A stretch of 64,000 nt of DNA, from NCBI RefSeq assembly GCF_015840715.1, contig NZ_CP060397.1:3608319-3672318 (forward strand), read 5' to 3'. Below, piece after piece: positions 26,603 through 37,055 of this stretch. Both the position numbers and the translations under genes were made by a program. Source of the stretch: Synechococcus sp. CBW1004. GTDB lineage: Bacteria > Cyanobacteriota > Cyanobacteriia > PCC-6307 > Cyanobiaceae. Position 1 is the stretch's first letter; each line of letters opens with the position of its first letter. The notes under the pieces were generated by a model. That model had not been told where the DNA came from, ran no database searches, and was given only the letters and a program-made list of their open reading frames with translations.

Positions 26603-27992
26603 GGAGGGAGGCCCGCGCCGCCTGCAGATCCCGCTGCACGAGCAGCACCTCTGTGAGCGGCTCCACCATCGCCCGGTAGCGCAGCTGAGCGTCCCGAAGG
26701 GCCCTCTCCCCCGCCTGCACGGCCTCCTGCCCCGCCGCCACAGCCGCTGCCGTGGCGGTAAGGCTGCTCCAGGCGCGGCTGACGTCATCGCGGATGCGCT
26801 GCCGTGCCAGCGCTTCGTCCGCCTCCAGCAGGGCGCGTTGCCGTTCGGCCACCCTGGCGGCGGACCCGGCACGGCCACCGTCGTAGAGCGGTTGGCGGAC
26901 CAGCAGGGCCGCGCCCCAGTTGTAGAACGAGCCTGAGGCCTCCGCGCTCTGGCGGAGCTGGGGGAGCGGCAGATTGGCCGGGCCGCCGTTCAGGGAGCCT
27001 CCCTGGTCGAGCACCGGCACCGCCAGGTTGTTGCCACTGAGGCCGCCTCCCAGCACGAGACTGATCGAGGGGAGCAGGGCCAGTCGCGCCGCCCGCGCCT
27101 GCTGGCCCTGCGCCTGCTGCTGCGACTGCAGAGATGCGAGCAGCGGTCGGTCCTGCAGAGCCTGTTCCAGGGTCTGGGGCAGGGGCAGCGGCCATGCCGG
27201 CAGCGCCCTGATCGGATCGGCGGCAAGCGGCGCCTGGTCCAGAGGCAGGGCCAGCAGGCTGGCCAGTTGCTGTCGGCTGCTCTCCATGGCGCCCTCGGCC
27301 TGGGCCAGGCCCTGACTGTCCTGGGCGCGCAGCACCCGGGCACGCAGCACATCGATGCGGGCGGCGAGTCCGCGCCGCTCGATCGCCTCGGCGTCCCGTT
27401 CCAGAGCGCTCGATGCCTGCAGCGCCTCCTGCCAGACCGGAACGAGCGCCTGATCCAGCTGCAGCCGGCGGTAGGCACTCACCAGCTCGAACCGTTTCTG
27501 CCGCCGGCGTTCGCGCTGCTCGGCGCGACTGCTCTCGAGAACGGCCCGGCTGGCGGCCAGTTCAGCGTTCTGCCGCAGGGGCAGGAGGTTGACATCGAAC
27601 AGCAGGCCGGCATTCCCGAAGCTGTTCTGGAGCACGGCGTAGCCGTTCTGCTGCAGGCCCAGGCTGATGTCGCCGAGGGTCGGCAGGTTGGTGATCAAGC
27701 CCACCGAGGTGCCCACCTGGGTGAAGCTGCCCATGCCGAGGGCACTGAGCTGGGGAAGACGAGCCGTGGCGGCCAGGCTCACCAGGGCCTCGTCACGGGC
27801 GATCGTGCGGCGCCCGACCTCGAGTTCGATGGAGGCAGGCATGCCGCGCTCCAGGACCTGCTGGAGGCTGAGAGACTCGGCGCGAGCCTGGGCTCCGCCC
27901 GCGGTGATCAGCAGCGGAGCCAGCCCCCACAGGATCGGCTTCACTCCAGTCAGGCGATGCGTCAGGAGGTGGCGCAGGGGCTGGAGAGGCAC
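26451..27992 (-). CDS. TolC-family outer membrane efflux protein
   Basis: The 513-residue protein has a signal peptide (hydrophobic core PILWGLAPLLITAGG, cleavage near AQARAES) and the TolC pattern of two similar halves rich in coiled-coil heptads. The halves begin near SLSLQQVLERG and near PLPQTLEQAL, with YNWGAALLVRQPLYDGGR in the second half. It forms the outer-membrane duct for efflux or type I secretion. The start is taken as the GTG at 27992 (Val-Pro-Leu-Gln) because it places the signal peptide at the N-terminus; the frame is open to 28163. No inner-membrane partner is adjacent, but a membrane-fusion gene lies at 30501. Confidence 0.88.
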   Translation of the reverse strand: MPLQPLRHLLTHRLTGVKPILWGLAPLLITAGGAQARAESLSLQQVLERGMPASIELEVGRRTIARDEALVSLAATARLPQLSALGMGSFTQVGTSVGLITNLPTLGDISLGLQQNGYAVLQNSFGNAGLLFDVNLLPLRQNAELAASRAVLESSRAEQRERRRQKRFELVSAYRRLQLDQALVPVWQEALQASSALERDAEAIERRGLAARIDVLRARVLRAQDSQGLAQAEGAMESSRQQLASLLALPLDQAPLAADPIRALPAWPLPLPQTLEQALQDRPLLASLQSQQQAQGQQARAARLALLPSISLVLGGGLSGNNLAVPVLDQGGSLNGGPANLPLPQLRQSAEASGSFYNWGAALLVRQPLYDGGRAGSAARVAERQRALLEADEALARQRIRDDVSRAWSSLTATAAAVAAGQEAVQAGERALRDAQLRYRAMVEPLTEVLLVQRDLQAARASLLTALTRQALDRALLERETGLTEEEPTSMAAESTEAQRVAPPPGGARAASR

Positions 27993-28097
27993 GTTGGTAT
28001 CTGACGTGGCTGGAGTGTAAAGGGGGTGGACATCGCAGCTGCCGCGTCGACGCCCTGAACAGGGGGCGCCGATCTTCGGTCCGCCGGCATGGCCCCA

Positions 28098-28133
28098 GAA
28101 CGAAAGCGCCCTCTCCCGCAGGGGAAAGGGCGC
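28098..28133 (-). terminator. Rho-independent terminator of amt
   Basis: On the minus strand, arms of 7 bp (gcgccct and agggcgc in plus coordinates 28106-28112 and 28127-28133) with an inner CCC/GGG pairing are followed by TTTCGTTCT. It lies 57 bases past the amt stop, between amt and the tolC-like gene. Confidence 0.75.
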
Positions 28134-28189
28134 AAGGAAGAGATTGATGCTGTTGCAGATCAATCTTCAGAGAATCCTGCTCATGGCAG

Positions 28190-29638
<1,449 letters not shown>

Positions 29639-30006
29639 GGGATCTGGAGGGCGTGGCGGAGTGGTCCGCCAATGGGGGTGATGGTTCCCCAAGACGGGGG
29701 CCCGAAAGGTTGGCGTTGCTACAGAACCCAAAACTCGCCCCGATGCGCTAGCGGCTGACGGCAATCGGTTTCCCGCTCCGCTGGTACGGCTCGTTACACA
29801 GGCCCCGCCGCCAATGTGAAGAAAGTGCCCGAATGTCCACCATGAACAGTCGCTGCGGGCTAGAAATGCTGTGAGGACAAAACGTTGAGCGCATGTCTCC
29901 TGCCGGCCCTGTCGGTCAGCTGGCACGCCGGAAGTAGCCCACCGCAGGGCGAAGCAACGCTCCTCAACTCCTTGCGGATTCCCCCATCTCCGGAGATTCC
30001 GAAACC
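29639..30006. promoter_or_regulatory. Intergenic region between divergent amt and DUF4278 genes, with one NtcA-type site
   Basis: These 368 bases hold no gene that I can support. The plus-strand palindrome GTACGGCTCGTTAC (29784-29797) matches GTA-N8-TAC exactly, the NtcA consensus. It lies 146 bases before amt and about 210 before the DUF4278 gene. I cannot pick a clear -10 box for amt. The rest is GC-rich without further repeats. Confidence 0.55.
29784..29797. promoter_or_regulatory. NtcA-type binding site (GTA-N8-TAC)
   Basis: The palindrome is GTACGGCTCGTTAC. NtcA, the global nitrogen regulator of cyanobacteria, binds this consensus upstream of nitrogen-uptake genes, and amt genes are known targets. 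The match is exact. Spacing to the amt start is compatible with a long leader. Whether it is used is inference. Confidence 0.6.
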
Positions 30007-30207
30007 ATGACACGACTCCAGTACCGCGGCGTCAGCTACGACAACAGCCGCCACGAGCAGCTTCCCGCAGCCCCGGTTGAGCACATCTATCGCGGCCGCC
30101 ATTTCAACGCCCCGATCCGCCATGAAGCGGCGGCGGTGGACCCCGAGCTGGAACTGCACTACCGCGGCCACGTCTATCACCATCAGGCTTCCGAGGCCCA
30201 GCGCTGA
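30007..30207 (+). CDS. DUF4278 family small protein
   Basis: This 66-residue basic protein shows the DUF4278 pattern of short beta motifs: LQYRGVSYDN at the start, IYRGRHF in the middle, and LHYRGHVYHH at the end, so the Y-R-G element occurs three times. Such proteins are common in cyanobacteria and have no known function. There is no signal peptide. It is followed after about 47 bases by a strong terminator at 30255-30284, so it is transcribed alone, divergently from amt. Confidence 0.85.
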   Translation: MTRLQYRGVSYDNSRHEQLPAAPVEHIYRGRHFNAPIRHEAAAVDPELELHYRGHVYHHQASEAQR

Positions 30208-30254
30208 TCACCGGCCTCACTGCCGGGGTGCGGCGCCATGGCTCCCTGCCTCTC

Positions 30255-30284
30255 AATCCCGCTCGGTGACGAGCGGGATTTTTC
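30255..30284 (+). terminator. Rho-independent terminator after the DUF4278 gene
   Basis: Arms aatcccgctc (30255-30264) and gagcgggatt (30271-30280) pair perfectly over 10 bp around a 6-base loop. They run into TTTTT (30279-30283). Confidence 0.9.
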
Positions 30285-30500
30285 ATGGGCGGGCCTGATG
30301 ACCCACACCATCCCATGCGGTGCCTCTCGCGCTGCTTCAGGAGAGCGCGATGCCCACGAAGGCAGGCATTCCGCTCTTTCTCACTCGTGCCGCGGTGTGG
30401 CAGGTGGCGGCGAGTGGGCGGATGCCTGGTGCCATGCAGGACCAGCACCCAGGGACCATCCCGGCCGACGCCCGTAACATCCTGCCAGTCATCTGCCGCC

Positions 30501-31760
30501 ATGAGCCCCTCGCCGGCCCCCTTGATCTGGCGGTTGTACGCATGTCTGCCGGTGGGTCTGGTGGCCCTTCTCAGCCTCGCCTGGGCGGCCCATCCCGGTG
30601 TGCCGGTCCTCGTTCGCGGGATGGGGGTGCTGGCCCCGCCGGAATCGCGACGTGGGTTCTACGCCCGTGGGCCCGGCGAGGTTCAGGCCGTGCTGGTGAC
30701 GGTGGGTGAGGCCGTCCGTCAGGGCCAGCGCCTGCTGAGTCTTGACCGCGTCTCGCAGACCGCCGGCGGCCCCGGTGAGGCTGCCTTTCCCGCTTCTCCC
30801 CAGGCCACCGATGCACGCCTGGCCGCCGTGGATCAGCAGCAGCGCGTGCTCGGCGTCCAGGCCACGGCCCTTGCGGAGCAACGTCAGGCCCTCGAGACGC
30901 GCCGCAGGCAGATCGCCACCACCAACCAGCCGGTGCGCAGCCAGCTCACCGCCCTCGAGGAGCTGCGCCAGGAGAAGGTGATCGCCCGCTTCAGCCCGGT
31001 GTGGGTCGCGGCCCAGGACCTGTGGCTGCGCAACAGGGCCGACATCGCCGGCATCGATGCCAGTCTTGCGGAGCTCAGAGCCCAGCGCGCCGCCCTCACG
31101 GCACGGGACGCCGAGCTGCGTGCCCAGCGCGCCCTTCTCGAGAGCGACAGCCTCAGCCAGAGCGTGTTCGCGCCGGTGAGCGGTCGCCTGCTGGATCTGG
31201 CGGTCCAGCCTGGCCAGCCGGTGGTGCCGGGTCAGAAGCTCGGCAGCATCGCCGCGCCCGCGCGGGGGCGGGAACGGCAGGCTGTGGTGCTGTTCACAGC
31301 GGCCGATGCCAGCCGTCTGAGGGTGGGCGACACCGTGAAGCTCAATCCGCAGTTGCTCAGCCGCGACAGCTTCGGCAGCGCCGAGCAGCGCTATGGCCTG
31401 GTGCCGGGTCGCATTGTCAGCCTCTCGTCCGAGAGCGTCGAGCTGGCCGACGTCACCGCCCAGGTGGGCAGCCAGGAGGAGGCTGCCAATCTCATGGCCA
31501 GCGCCCGTGAGCGCTCCTACGGCGAAGGAGGGGATCTCACCGCCCAGCTGCCCGGGCGCACCGGCGCGCCTCTTGTGCTGGCGGTGGTGGAGCTGGAGCG
31601 GGCGGACACCCCGAGCGGGCTGGCCTGGAGCGGTGGGAGGGGGCCGGCGCAGGCTCTGCCGTCCCGCACCCCCGCCGAGGTGGAGGCGGAGGTCGAGCAG
31701 CGCTCCGTGCTCAGCTACCTCACCCCCTTCTGGCGCTGGATCACGGGGGCCCGCGCATGA
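30501..31760 (+). CDS. HlyD-family membrane fusion protein
   Basis: The 419-residue protein has an N-terminal membrane anchor (about 9-30) and a lipoyl-like half motif (FYARGPGEVQAVLVTVGEAVRQGQRLLSLD). A long coiled coil follows at about 95-215, and the second lipoyl half is SVFAPVSGRLLDLAVQPGQPVVPGQKLG. Beta-barrel domains follow. It links an inner-membrane pump to a TolC-type channel. The start is the ATG at 30501; the open frame goes back to 30285 without similarity. Its stop overlaps the next start as ATGA. The N-terminal layout resembles NHLM-type bacteriocin secretion proteins, but no precursor peptide or peptidase-ABC gene is present here. Confidence 0.85.
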   Translation: MSPSPAPLIWRLYACLPVGLVALLSLAWAAHPGVPVLVRGMGVLAPPESRRGFYARGPGEVQAVLVTVGEAVRQGQRLLSLDRVSQTAGGPGEAAFPASPQATDARLAAVDQQQRVLGVQATALAEQRQALETRRRQIATTNQPVRSQLTALEELRQEKVIARFSPVWVAAQDLWLRNRADIAGIDASLAELRAQRAALTARDAELRAQRALLESDSLSQSVFAPVSGRLLDLAVQPGQPVVPGQKLGSIAAPARGRERQAVVLFTAADASRLRVGDTVKLNPQLLSRDSFGSAEQRYGLVPGRIVSLSSESVELADVTAQVGSQEEAANLMASARERSYGEGGDLTAQLPGRTGAPLVLAVVELERADTPSGLAWSGGRGPAQALPSRTPAEVEAEVEQRSVLSYLTPFWRWITGARA

Positions 31761-31954
31761 GCCTCACCCCTGAACCTCCCCCCACTCGCCGACAGCGGCT
31801 GATCGCTCCCTGGCGCTCGCCCTGGCCCTGGATCAGCCTGGTCCTGCTGGGCCTTTGCACCCGCAGTGAGCCGCCACGGCTGTGGTTCTGGTTCGCCCTG
31901 CTCCTGATCAGCCTGCTGGTGGGCCTGCTGCAGAGCCTGGCGCGCCGCCCTTGA
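31757..31954 (+). CDS. Small two-helix membrane protein
   Basis: This 65-residue protein has a basic, Pro-rich N-terminus (about 1-20) and then two hydrophobic segments (about 23-35 and 42-60) before LARRP. It is coupled to the fusion protein upstream (ATGA) and to the FUSC-type gene downstream (TTGA). In the enterobacterial AaeXAB efflux system a small membrane protein of the same size (AaeX, DUF1656) sits with a fusion protein and a FUSC pump. The same part list is seen here, but sequence similarity to AaeX is not clear by eye. Confidence 0.72.
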   Translation: MSLTPEPPPTRRQRLIAPWRSPWPWISLVLLGLCTRSEPPRLWFWFALLLISLLVGLLQSLARRP

Positions 31955-33087
31955 GCAGCGGCGCCTTCCGACCTCTGCGTCTGGTGCTGGCCGTGGCGCT
32001 CGCCTCCGGTCTCACCTGGGTGATCTGCCATGCGGTCGGGCTGGGGGCCGCGACGCCCTATGGCGTGGTGGTGGCCGCCCTGTTCATCCGTCCCGGATTC
32101 GATCGCTGGCCGCCGCCGGTGTTCGTGCTGCTGCCCGTGGTGGTGGCGATCGGTCTGTCGCTGGGCACGTTCCTCAAGCCGCTGTTGGAGGCGCCGCAGG
32201 TGTGGCAGTTCGCGGTGGTCACGGTGATCGCGCAGATCCTGGGCCAGGCCCTGCCCGACAAGCTGATGCTGGTGCGCAACCTGCTGGCGGTGCTGGCGGT
32301 GCTGCCGCTGCTGGGCAGCAACGCCACCTGGCTGGGTGCGTGGCAGCAGCTCCTGGCCGTGATGGTGGGCATGCTCACCGCCACCCTCCTGCAGGCCGGT
32401 CTGCGGCTTCCCCAGGACCTGCAGGACGCTGAGACCGATGACCGCGGGGAGGGGGCGGAGACTCCGCTGCCGGCCCGCACGATCGCCCGGCGCTTCGCCG
32501 ATCCCTACTTCTGGCGCAAGCTGGTGGTGGCGGCGCTGGCGCTGAGCATCGGCCTGGGGGTGGGGGCGGCCACACCCAAATACCTGTATTTCGGCGTCGT
32601 GCTGCTGCTCAATGACAGCCTCGGTGCCACCCTGGCGCGGGTGCGGGACCGCATGCTTGGAGTCAGCCTCGGCGTGCTGATGCCGGCGCTGGTGTTCAAC
32701 ACCATGGAGATCAGCAGTGTCTCGGTGGCTCTGGTGATGGGGGGCACCACGGCCCTGATGCTCGGCCTGCGCCTGGAATCCAGCCTGCGCACCGCCCTGA
32801 TCTCGAGCGGCGTCACCTTCGTGGGCTACGGCGCCCTGACCCAGTGGTACATCCCCAACCGCTGGCTGGATTACCTGATGGGCTGCGGCCTGGCCCTGCT
32901 CGTCTGTCTGCTGGTGCGGCCGCTCTCCGCCCTGGGGCGGTTCCAGGCCCTGGCCCGTGAGACGCAGAGGCTCGATGGCACGCTGCGGGCCCTGCTGCCC
33001 AGCGCCATGGAGGAGGCCAGGCTGCTCGGCCAGCAGCGGCAGTTCCGGCAGCTGGTGCAGCGGCTGGAATCCGGCTCCGCTCCCTGA
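31951..33087 (+). CDS. FUSC-type inner-membrane transporter
   Basis: The 378-residue protein has two similar blocks of membrane helices. The first block (about 10-135) includes ATPYGVVVAALFIRPGF. A short polar linker follows, then the second (about 170-330) with ATPKYLYFGVVLLLNDSLGATLARVRDRMLGVSLG. The repeated GVVVAALFI / GVVLLLND pattern and the RVRDRMLGVSLG motif are typical of the FUSC/aromatic acid exporter superfamily. The start is a TTG overlapping the previous stop as TTGA (31951-31954); no ATG gives a better N-terminus. With the fusion protein it probably forms an efflux pump for small acids. Confidence 0.8.
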   Translation: MSSGAFRPLRLVLAVALASGLTWVICHAVGLGAATPYGVVVAALFIRPGFDRWPPPVFVLLPVVVAIGLSLGTFLKPLLEAPQVWQFAVVTVIAQILGQALPDKLMLVRNLLAVLAVLPLLGSNATWLGAWQQLLAVMVGMLTATLLQAGLRLPQDLQDAETDDRGEGAETPLPARTIARRFADPYFWRKLVVAALALSIGLGVGAATPKYLYFGVVLLLNDSLGATLARVRDRMLGVSLGVLMPALVFNTMEISSVSVALVMGGTTALMLGLRLESSLRTALISSGVTFVGYGALTQWYIPNRWLDYLMGCGLALLVCLLVRPLSALGRFQALARETQRLDGTLRALLPSAMEEARLLGQQRQFRQLVQRLESGSAP

Positions 33088-33200
33088 ACCTCCCGAAGCG
33101 GTTGCGGCAGCTGTCGCCATGCAGCCAGCGCTGTGTGAATGGCCCGAGACGGCCACGGTCTGCGCCGCATCCCCGGCATGGCCGTGACGGGGGCTGCCGT

Positions 33201-34403
33201 TCAGGCGGGCCGATCGATGCCCAGATCCTGGAAACGTCTGTAGATCGCCAGACGCAGCTCCGAGGCCACCGCGCCGGCCAGGAGCGGATCGGGAATCGAA
33301 TAGTTGAGGCTGTAGTCGTAGCGGCGTATCCCGAAGCCCTGCAGCCGGGCCACCGGTGCCGGTTCGGCGAGAACGGACGGATGTTCGGCGGCGATCGTGA
33401 CGAGCAGGTCGAGAATCTGCTGGGGCGGCCAGGTGCGCGGCACCGCCAGGGCCAGGCTGCAGCGCCGCATCCGGTCGCTGCGGGTGTAGGTGGTCGTGGC
33501 GGTGGTGAAGAAGGTCTGGTTCGGCACCACCAGCTCGGCGTTGTCGGTGCTGCGCCAGAGGGTGGTGGCCCGCGGTCCGAGCCGCCGCACCTCGCACACC
33601 TCCCCCTCGTGCATGAGCACCTCGCCCGGGCGCACCGAGCCTTCGATCAGCAGCCAGAGGCCGCTGATGATGTTTGAGAACACCTCCTTGATGCCGAAGC
33701 CGAGGCCCACCGAGAGGCCGCCGGCCACCGCCAGCATTCCGTTCTGATTGACTCCGAGGCTGGCGAGGGCCCACACCACCCCCAGGGAGAACAGCGCGTA
33801 GCGCAGGATCTGCTCGAGCGCCCGGCTGCTCCCCTCGTTCAGGCTGAGGCCGCGTTGGAGCAGCTGGCTCACCCAGCGTGCCGGCAGCTCGACTCCCACC
33901 AGCAGCAGGTACAGCACCAGCACCACCTGGCAGAGGCGCCCCTGGGTGATCTCACTGCCGAACCAGACCCCGAGCGAGGCCAGGGCCATGTCCTGGAGGC
34001 TGCCGAGCGCATCGAGCAGGGACAGGCCGACATAGATCAGAAACAGCGGCCGGATCAGACGGCTGACCAGGATCTGACGGGCCTCAGCCGTGAGCAGTCG
34101 GCAGAGCAGCTGGGACTCGATCAGCTGCAGCGCCAGCCAGATCAGATGGATCTGGATCGCCAGCAGCACCAGCCCGAGGCGCTGGCCGGCCAGCGCCAGC
34201 AGCAGGGCGATCAGCAGCTCCCCGAGCAGCAGCAGCACGGAGGCGGGCCAACGCCAGAGCAGGCGCAGTCGCGGCAGGGGCGGCAGACGCCGCAGCTGCA
34301 CCAGGGCCAGGGCCAGGGCCGCCAGTGCCAGCAGCTGCAGCAGCACGCTCGGACGCTGCAGGAACGTCAGCCATCCCAGGATTTCCGAGATGAGGAACTC
34401 CAT
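33201..34403 (-). CDS. MscS-family mechanosensitive channel
   Basis: The 400-residue protein has several N-terminal helices and then the MscS core. The pore helix is NQNGMLAVAGGLSVGLGFGIKEVFSN, rich in Gly and Ala as in MscS TM3. The beta domain is VLMHEGEVCEVRRLGPRATTL and VVPNQTFFTT, with a C-terminal alpha/beta domain. It acts as a tension-gated ion channel, probably in osmotic downshock. Its start is 4 bases after the stop of the solute-binding protein gene, so the two share a transcript. A second MscS gene is at 46968. Confidence 0.92.
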   Translation of the reverse strand: MEFLISEILGWLTFLQRPSVLLQLLALAALALALVQLRRLPPLPRLRLLWRWPASVLLLLGELLIALLLALAGQRLGLVLLAIQIHLIWLALQLIESQLLCRLLTAEARQILVSRLIRPLFLIYVGLSLLDALGSLQDMALASLGVWFGSEITQGRLCQVVLVLYLLLVGVELPARWVSQLLQRGLSLNEGSSRALEQILRYALFSLGVVWALASLGVNQNGMLAVAGGLSVGLGFGIKEVFSNIISGLWLLIEGSVRPGEVLMHEGEVCEVRRLGPRATTLWRSTDNAELVVPNQTFFTTATTTYTRSDRMRRCSLALAVPRTWPPQQILDLLVTIAAEHPSVLAEPAPVARLQGFGIRRYDYSLNYSIPDPLLAGAVASELRLAIYRRFQDLGIDRPA

Positions 34404-34407
34404 GGGC

Positions 34408-35763
34408 TCAGCGCTCCCTGGCGGAGCCCTGCGGCAGCGCCAGCAGCGCGTCGGCGCCCTGCTGCGGGGTGTAGAGGCCCACCATCACATCGGTGATCAC
34501 GGCTTCGACCCTGGGGAGCATCCGTTGCAGTCGGTCCAGGGAAAAGGGTGTCTGCAGCAGGCTGGAGCTGCTCTGCCGGAACTGCTGTTCCGCAGTGGCG
34601 AGGGTCGCCAGCCGGCTCGAGCTCGCCACCGGGATCGGCACGAAGCGGTTGGCCGGCAGCAGGGCGTGGCCGAGGACCATCAACTGGCGCTGGATCAGCG
34701 GGTCGAGGCTCAGGGCCGCCAGTTGCAGCGCCAGTCGCCGTTGCTCGGGCGTCGAATCCCGCCCCAGAGTCCAGACGCGGCTGGTGAAGAAGGGGCTGGC
34801 CGGTCCCGCCGGACCACTCGGCAGGGTCGCGACGCCGAGATGACGGCCCATGGTGCGATCGAGCCGCATCAGGGTGGGGCTGAAGCAGGGTGCCCAGGCA
34901 AACTGACCCGATTCGAGCCCCAGGGTGAGCTCCTGCGGACCGCTGGCGATCTCGATCCGGCTCTGCAGCACCGCCTGCCTCAGCCAGGTGAGCCAGCGCA
35001 CCAGCGCTTCACGCTGCTTCGCCGTGGTCGCGGCGCTGGGGGCAGTGGCCGCGGCGTCTCCGAGCACGATCGTAGTCATCGCCTCCTCGGCTCCGAGCGG
35101 CCCGGCTGTCCACCAGAGTCCCGTCGGATCCACCGACAGGCCGACGGACCGGCCCGAGGCTGCAACCGCCAGAAGCTCCGCCAGGTTGGTGGGAGGCTGC
35201 TTCAGACGTCGTCGGTCGTAGCAGGCGAGGGTGAACTCGCCGAACACCGGCAGGCCCGCGATGCCCTGCGGGGTGGAGACGCGTTGCAGATCCGACGGCT
35301 CGACCAGTTGGAGCAGACGCTGAACGGAAGGATCCCGAGCCGGCAGCGTGTCGATCAGCTCCTTCTGCATCAGCGAGACCGCCTGGGGGGAGCGCAGCAG
35401 CAGCAGATCCGGTCCCAGCCCACGGCTGCTCCGGGCCCGCAGCGTCTCGGTCAGGGTGTCCTGCTGCAGGAGCGTCATCTGAACGTCGACCCGGGGCTGC
35501 AGTCGGCGGAACGCCCGAAGCAGCGGTTCCAGGGCCTTGCTGTCACGCAGATAGTCCTTGCGCAACCAATCGAGTCGGTCGGCTGGCACCAGCACCACGT
35601 GCAGCGTCTGGCGGGGCGGGAACGGGGAGCTGGTGGAGCACCCCGTCACCAGGCTGAGCAGAGACAGCAGGGCGATGCTGCTCGTGCGTCGCGCCGGCGG
35701 CTGGAACGCGGGCCGGCAGGCACGCCTGACCCCGGCCTGAAGGGCCAGCAGGCGGGCTGCCAT
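34408..35763 (-). CDS. Extracellular solute-binding lipoprotein (ABC transporter type)
   Basis: This 451-residue protein looks like a family 1 (sugar-type) substrate-binding protein. It has a lipobox LVTGC with Cys42, then VLVPADRLDWL, and segments such as GLGPDLLLLRSPQAV and GIAGLPVFGEFTLACYDRRRL, which resemble the ligand-hinge parts. No permease or ATPase lies next to it. Instead it is followed after 4 bases by an MscS channel gene. The frame is open to 35907; the ATG at 35763 gives a signal peptide of reasonable length. The ligand is unknown; glucosylglycerol or sugars are possible from the family but unproven. Confidence 0.75.
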   Translation of the reverse strand: MAARLLALQAGVRRACRPAFQPPARRTSSIALLSLLSLVTGCSTSSPFPPRQTLHVVLVPADRLDWLRKDYLRDSKALEPLLRAFRRLQPRVDVQMTLLQQDTLTETLRARSSRGLGPDLLLLRSPQAVSLMQKELIDTLPARDPSVQRLLQLVEPSDLQRVSTPQGIAGLPVFGEFTLACYDRRRLKQPPTNLAELLAVAASGRSVGLSVDPTGLWWTAGPLGAEEAMTTIVLGDAAATAPSAATTAKQREALVRWLTWLRQAVLQSRIEIASGPQELTLGLESGQFAWAPCFSPTLMRLDRTMGRHLGVATLPSGPAGPASPFFTSRVWTLGRDSTPEQRRLALQLAALSLDPLIQRQLMVLGHALLPANRFVPIPVASSSRLATLATAEQQFRQSSSSLLQTPFSLDRLQRMLPRVEAVITDVMVGLYTPQQGADALLALPQGSARER

Positions 35764-35996
35764 CCGCCGTGCCAGTGCCCTCGGATGAAGCGGCGGCCAC
35801 TCGCGGGACAGGCTGGAGATCGTTTGGGAACCAATGGTGAGCGCCATTGTGATCGGCGGCGACGGCGTCCGCAGGAGCGGTGCGATGAACGGCGTCGCCA
35901 TGACCATTCAGCAGGGTTGCAACAGCTGTGCGGAGCCGTGCGGATGCCGGTGAGTCTCTCGGCTAAGTTTCGCGATCGCCCTCCCGTTGCGCCTCC

Positions 35997-37055
35997 ATGA
36001 CCGACACCGCTCCCCTGCTGCTGCGTGCCGCCCGCGGGGAGCAGGTGGAGCGTCCCCCGGTGTGGATGATGCGCCAGGCCGGTCGGTATATGAAGGTGTA
36101 TCGCGACCTGCGCGACCGCCACCCCGGCTTCCGCGAGCGCTCGGAGAACCCGGATCTCTCGTACGAGATCTCGATGCAGCCCTTTCACGCCTTCCGGCCC
36201 GATGGCGTGATCCTCTTCTCCGACATCCTCACGCCGCTGCCCGGCATGGGCATCGACTTCGACATCATCGAGAGCAAGGGCCCGATCATTCAGGATCCGA
36301 TCCGCTCCATGGCCCAGGTGGAGGCCCTGCGGCCCCTGCAGCCGGCCGAGACCATGCCCTTCGTAGGTGAGGTGCTGACCCGTCTGCGTCAGTCGGTGGG
36401 CAACGAGGCCGCCGTGCTCGGCTTCGTCGGCGCCCCCTGGACCCTGGCCGCCTACGTGGTGGAGGGCAAGAGCTCCAAGAATTACGCGGTGATCAAGGCG
36501 ATGGCCTTCCGCGAGCCCGAGCTGCTGCACAGGCTGCTCGATCATTTCGCGGAGTCGATCGCCGCCTACCTGCGGTACCAGATCGATTCCGGTGCCCAGG
36601 TGGTGCAGATGTTCGATTCCTGGGCCGGCCAGCTCAGCCCCATGGATTACGACACCTTCGCCGCCCCGTATCAGAAGAAGGTGGTCGATCTGGTCAAGCA
36701 GACCCACCCCGATACCCCCTTCATCCTGTACATCTCCGGCAGCGCCGGCGTGATCGAACGCATGGCCCGCACCGGCGTCGACATCGTGTCACTGGACTGG
36801 ACCGTCGACATGGCCGAGGGGCTGGCCCGTCTTCCCGGGCATGTGGGTGTTCAGGGCAACGTGGACCCGGGTCTGCTGTTCGGCAGCCAGGAGGCCATCC
36901 AGGCCCGCATCGACGACACGGTGCGCAAGGCCCGCGGCCGCAGGCACATCCTCAACCTCGGCCACGGGATCCTGCCCGGCACGCCCGAGGAGAACGGCCA
37001 GTTCTTCTTTGAGGCCGGCAAGAGCGTGATGGACCGCCTCGGAGCCCTGGTTTGA
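35997..37055 (+). CDS. hemE: Uroporphyrinogen decarboxylase
   Basis: It decarboxylates the four acetate arms of uroporphyrinogen III to give coproporphyrinogen III, in the path to haem and chlorophyll. The 352-residue length is normal. The substrate-binding segment [15 protein letters not shown] and the [16 protein letters not shown] loop are intact. It ends with a TTGA overlap with the epimerase gene. It is divergent from the solute-binding protein gene. Confidence 0.97.
   Translation: MTDTAPLLLRAARGEQVERPPVWMMRQAGRYMKVYRDLRDRHPGFRERSENPDLSYEISMQPFHAFRPDGVILFSDILTPLPGMGIDFDIIESKGPIIQDPIRSMAQVEALRPLQPAETMPFVGEVLTRLRQSVGNEAAVLGFVGAPWTLAAYVVEGKSSKNYAVIKAMAFREPELLHRLLDHFAESIAAYLRYQIDSGAQVVQMFDSWAGQLSPMDYDTFAAPYQKKVVDLVKQTHPDTPFILYISGSAGVIERMARTGVDIVSLDWTVDMAEGLARLPGHVGVQGNVDPGLLFGSQEAIQARIDDTVRKARGRRHILNLGHGILPGTPEENGQFFFEAGKSVMDRLGALV

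Noticed and set aside
31741..33774. Long minus-strand frame opposite the FUSC operon
   Set aside because: His/Gln/Arg-rich shadow with no domain, antisense to three coupled genes.
37052..37055. Later ATG as start of the epimerase gene
   Set aside because: No later ATG gives the complete cofactor loop near the N-terminus; the TTG overlapping the hemE stop fits better.
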